6,603 bases of DNA from an uncultured Christensenella sp. (GTDB taxonomy: Bacteria > Bacillota > Clostridia > Christensenellales > UBA1242): the NCBI GenBank assembly GCA_905207515.1, contig CAJLLK010000046.1:1-6603 (forward strand), in the 5' to 3' direction. The position numbers and the translations under genes are program-made. Within the stretch, counting starts at the first letter, position 1. The number at the start of each line of letters is the position of its first letter. Below are positions 6,572 through 6,603 of this stretch, piece after piece. The notes below the pieces were generated by a model, which did not search any database, was not told the origin of the DNA, and was given only the letters and a program-made list of their open reading frames with translations.

Positions 6572-6603
6572 CAAAGATGACCTTTATAATAAAAATAAAA
6601 AAA

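Noticed and set aside
6561..6590. Divergent plus-strand promoter (TATAAT at 6585-6590)
   Set aside because: The only good -35 candidate (TTGTCA at 6565-6570) is 14 nt away, too close, and the 16-18 nt positions give poor matches. The TATAAT is expected by chance in such AT-rich DNA.
1..6603. CRISPR arrays, insertion sequences, long repeats, tRNA or rRNA genes
   Set aside because: No regularly spaced repeats, transposase-like proteins, terminal inverted repeats or RNA gene signatures were seen; the window is almost wholly taken by four housekeeping-type genes.

Overview
The window is an AT-rich (roughly 35-40% GC by eye), densely packed piece of bacterial chromosome in which every convincing gene lies on the minus strand. 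Gene content and order (GlmU-like protein, Pth, Mfd, then a SurA/PrsA-like lipoprotein) match the glmU-pth-mfd-prsA neighbourhood known from Bacillus and clostridia. Together with low GC, lipoprotein export and sigma-A-type promoters, this points to a Bacillota lineage, probably an uncultured clostridial-type bacterium. The exact lineage cannot be fixed from the sequence alone. I see no mobile element, CRISPR array, tRNA or rRNA.

Layout in the direction of transcription (right to left): a perfect promoter (TTGACA, 17 nt, TATAAT) at 6543-6571 fires almost directly onto the ATG of a 272-aa GlmU-derived protein (5718-6536). Nine bases later comes pth (5205-5708), whose AAGGAG ribosome binding site overlaps the preceding stop codon. 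pth overlaps mfd (2074-5208) by 4 bases (ATGA), so these three genes should form one coupled operon. A 76-88 base gap (depending on the start chosen) carries a second good promoter (TTGAAA, 17 nt, TATAAT) for the lipoprotein gene (87-1985). That gene ends at a strong intrinsic terminator (32-72). Inside this terminator sits a third promoter-like element (TTGACA, 17 nt, TAAAAT), followed at position 14 by an ATG that probably opens the next gene, cut by the window edge.

Functionally this is a housekeeping locus: peptidyl-tRNA recycling (Pth), transcription-coupled repair (Mfd) and probably folding of exported proteins (the lipoprotein). The least ordinary parts are the GlmU-like protein, which has lost the nucleotide-binding GxGTRM motif and the whole acetyltransferase active-site half, the lipoprotein with a possible split and inactive parvulin domain, and two predicted leaderless or near-leaderless transcripts, one of them started from within a terminator. 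I found no clear evidence of a wholly new multi-gene system.
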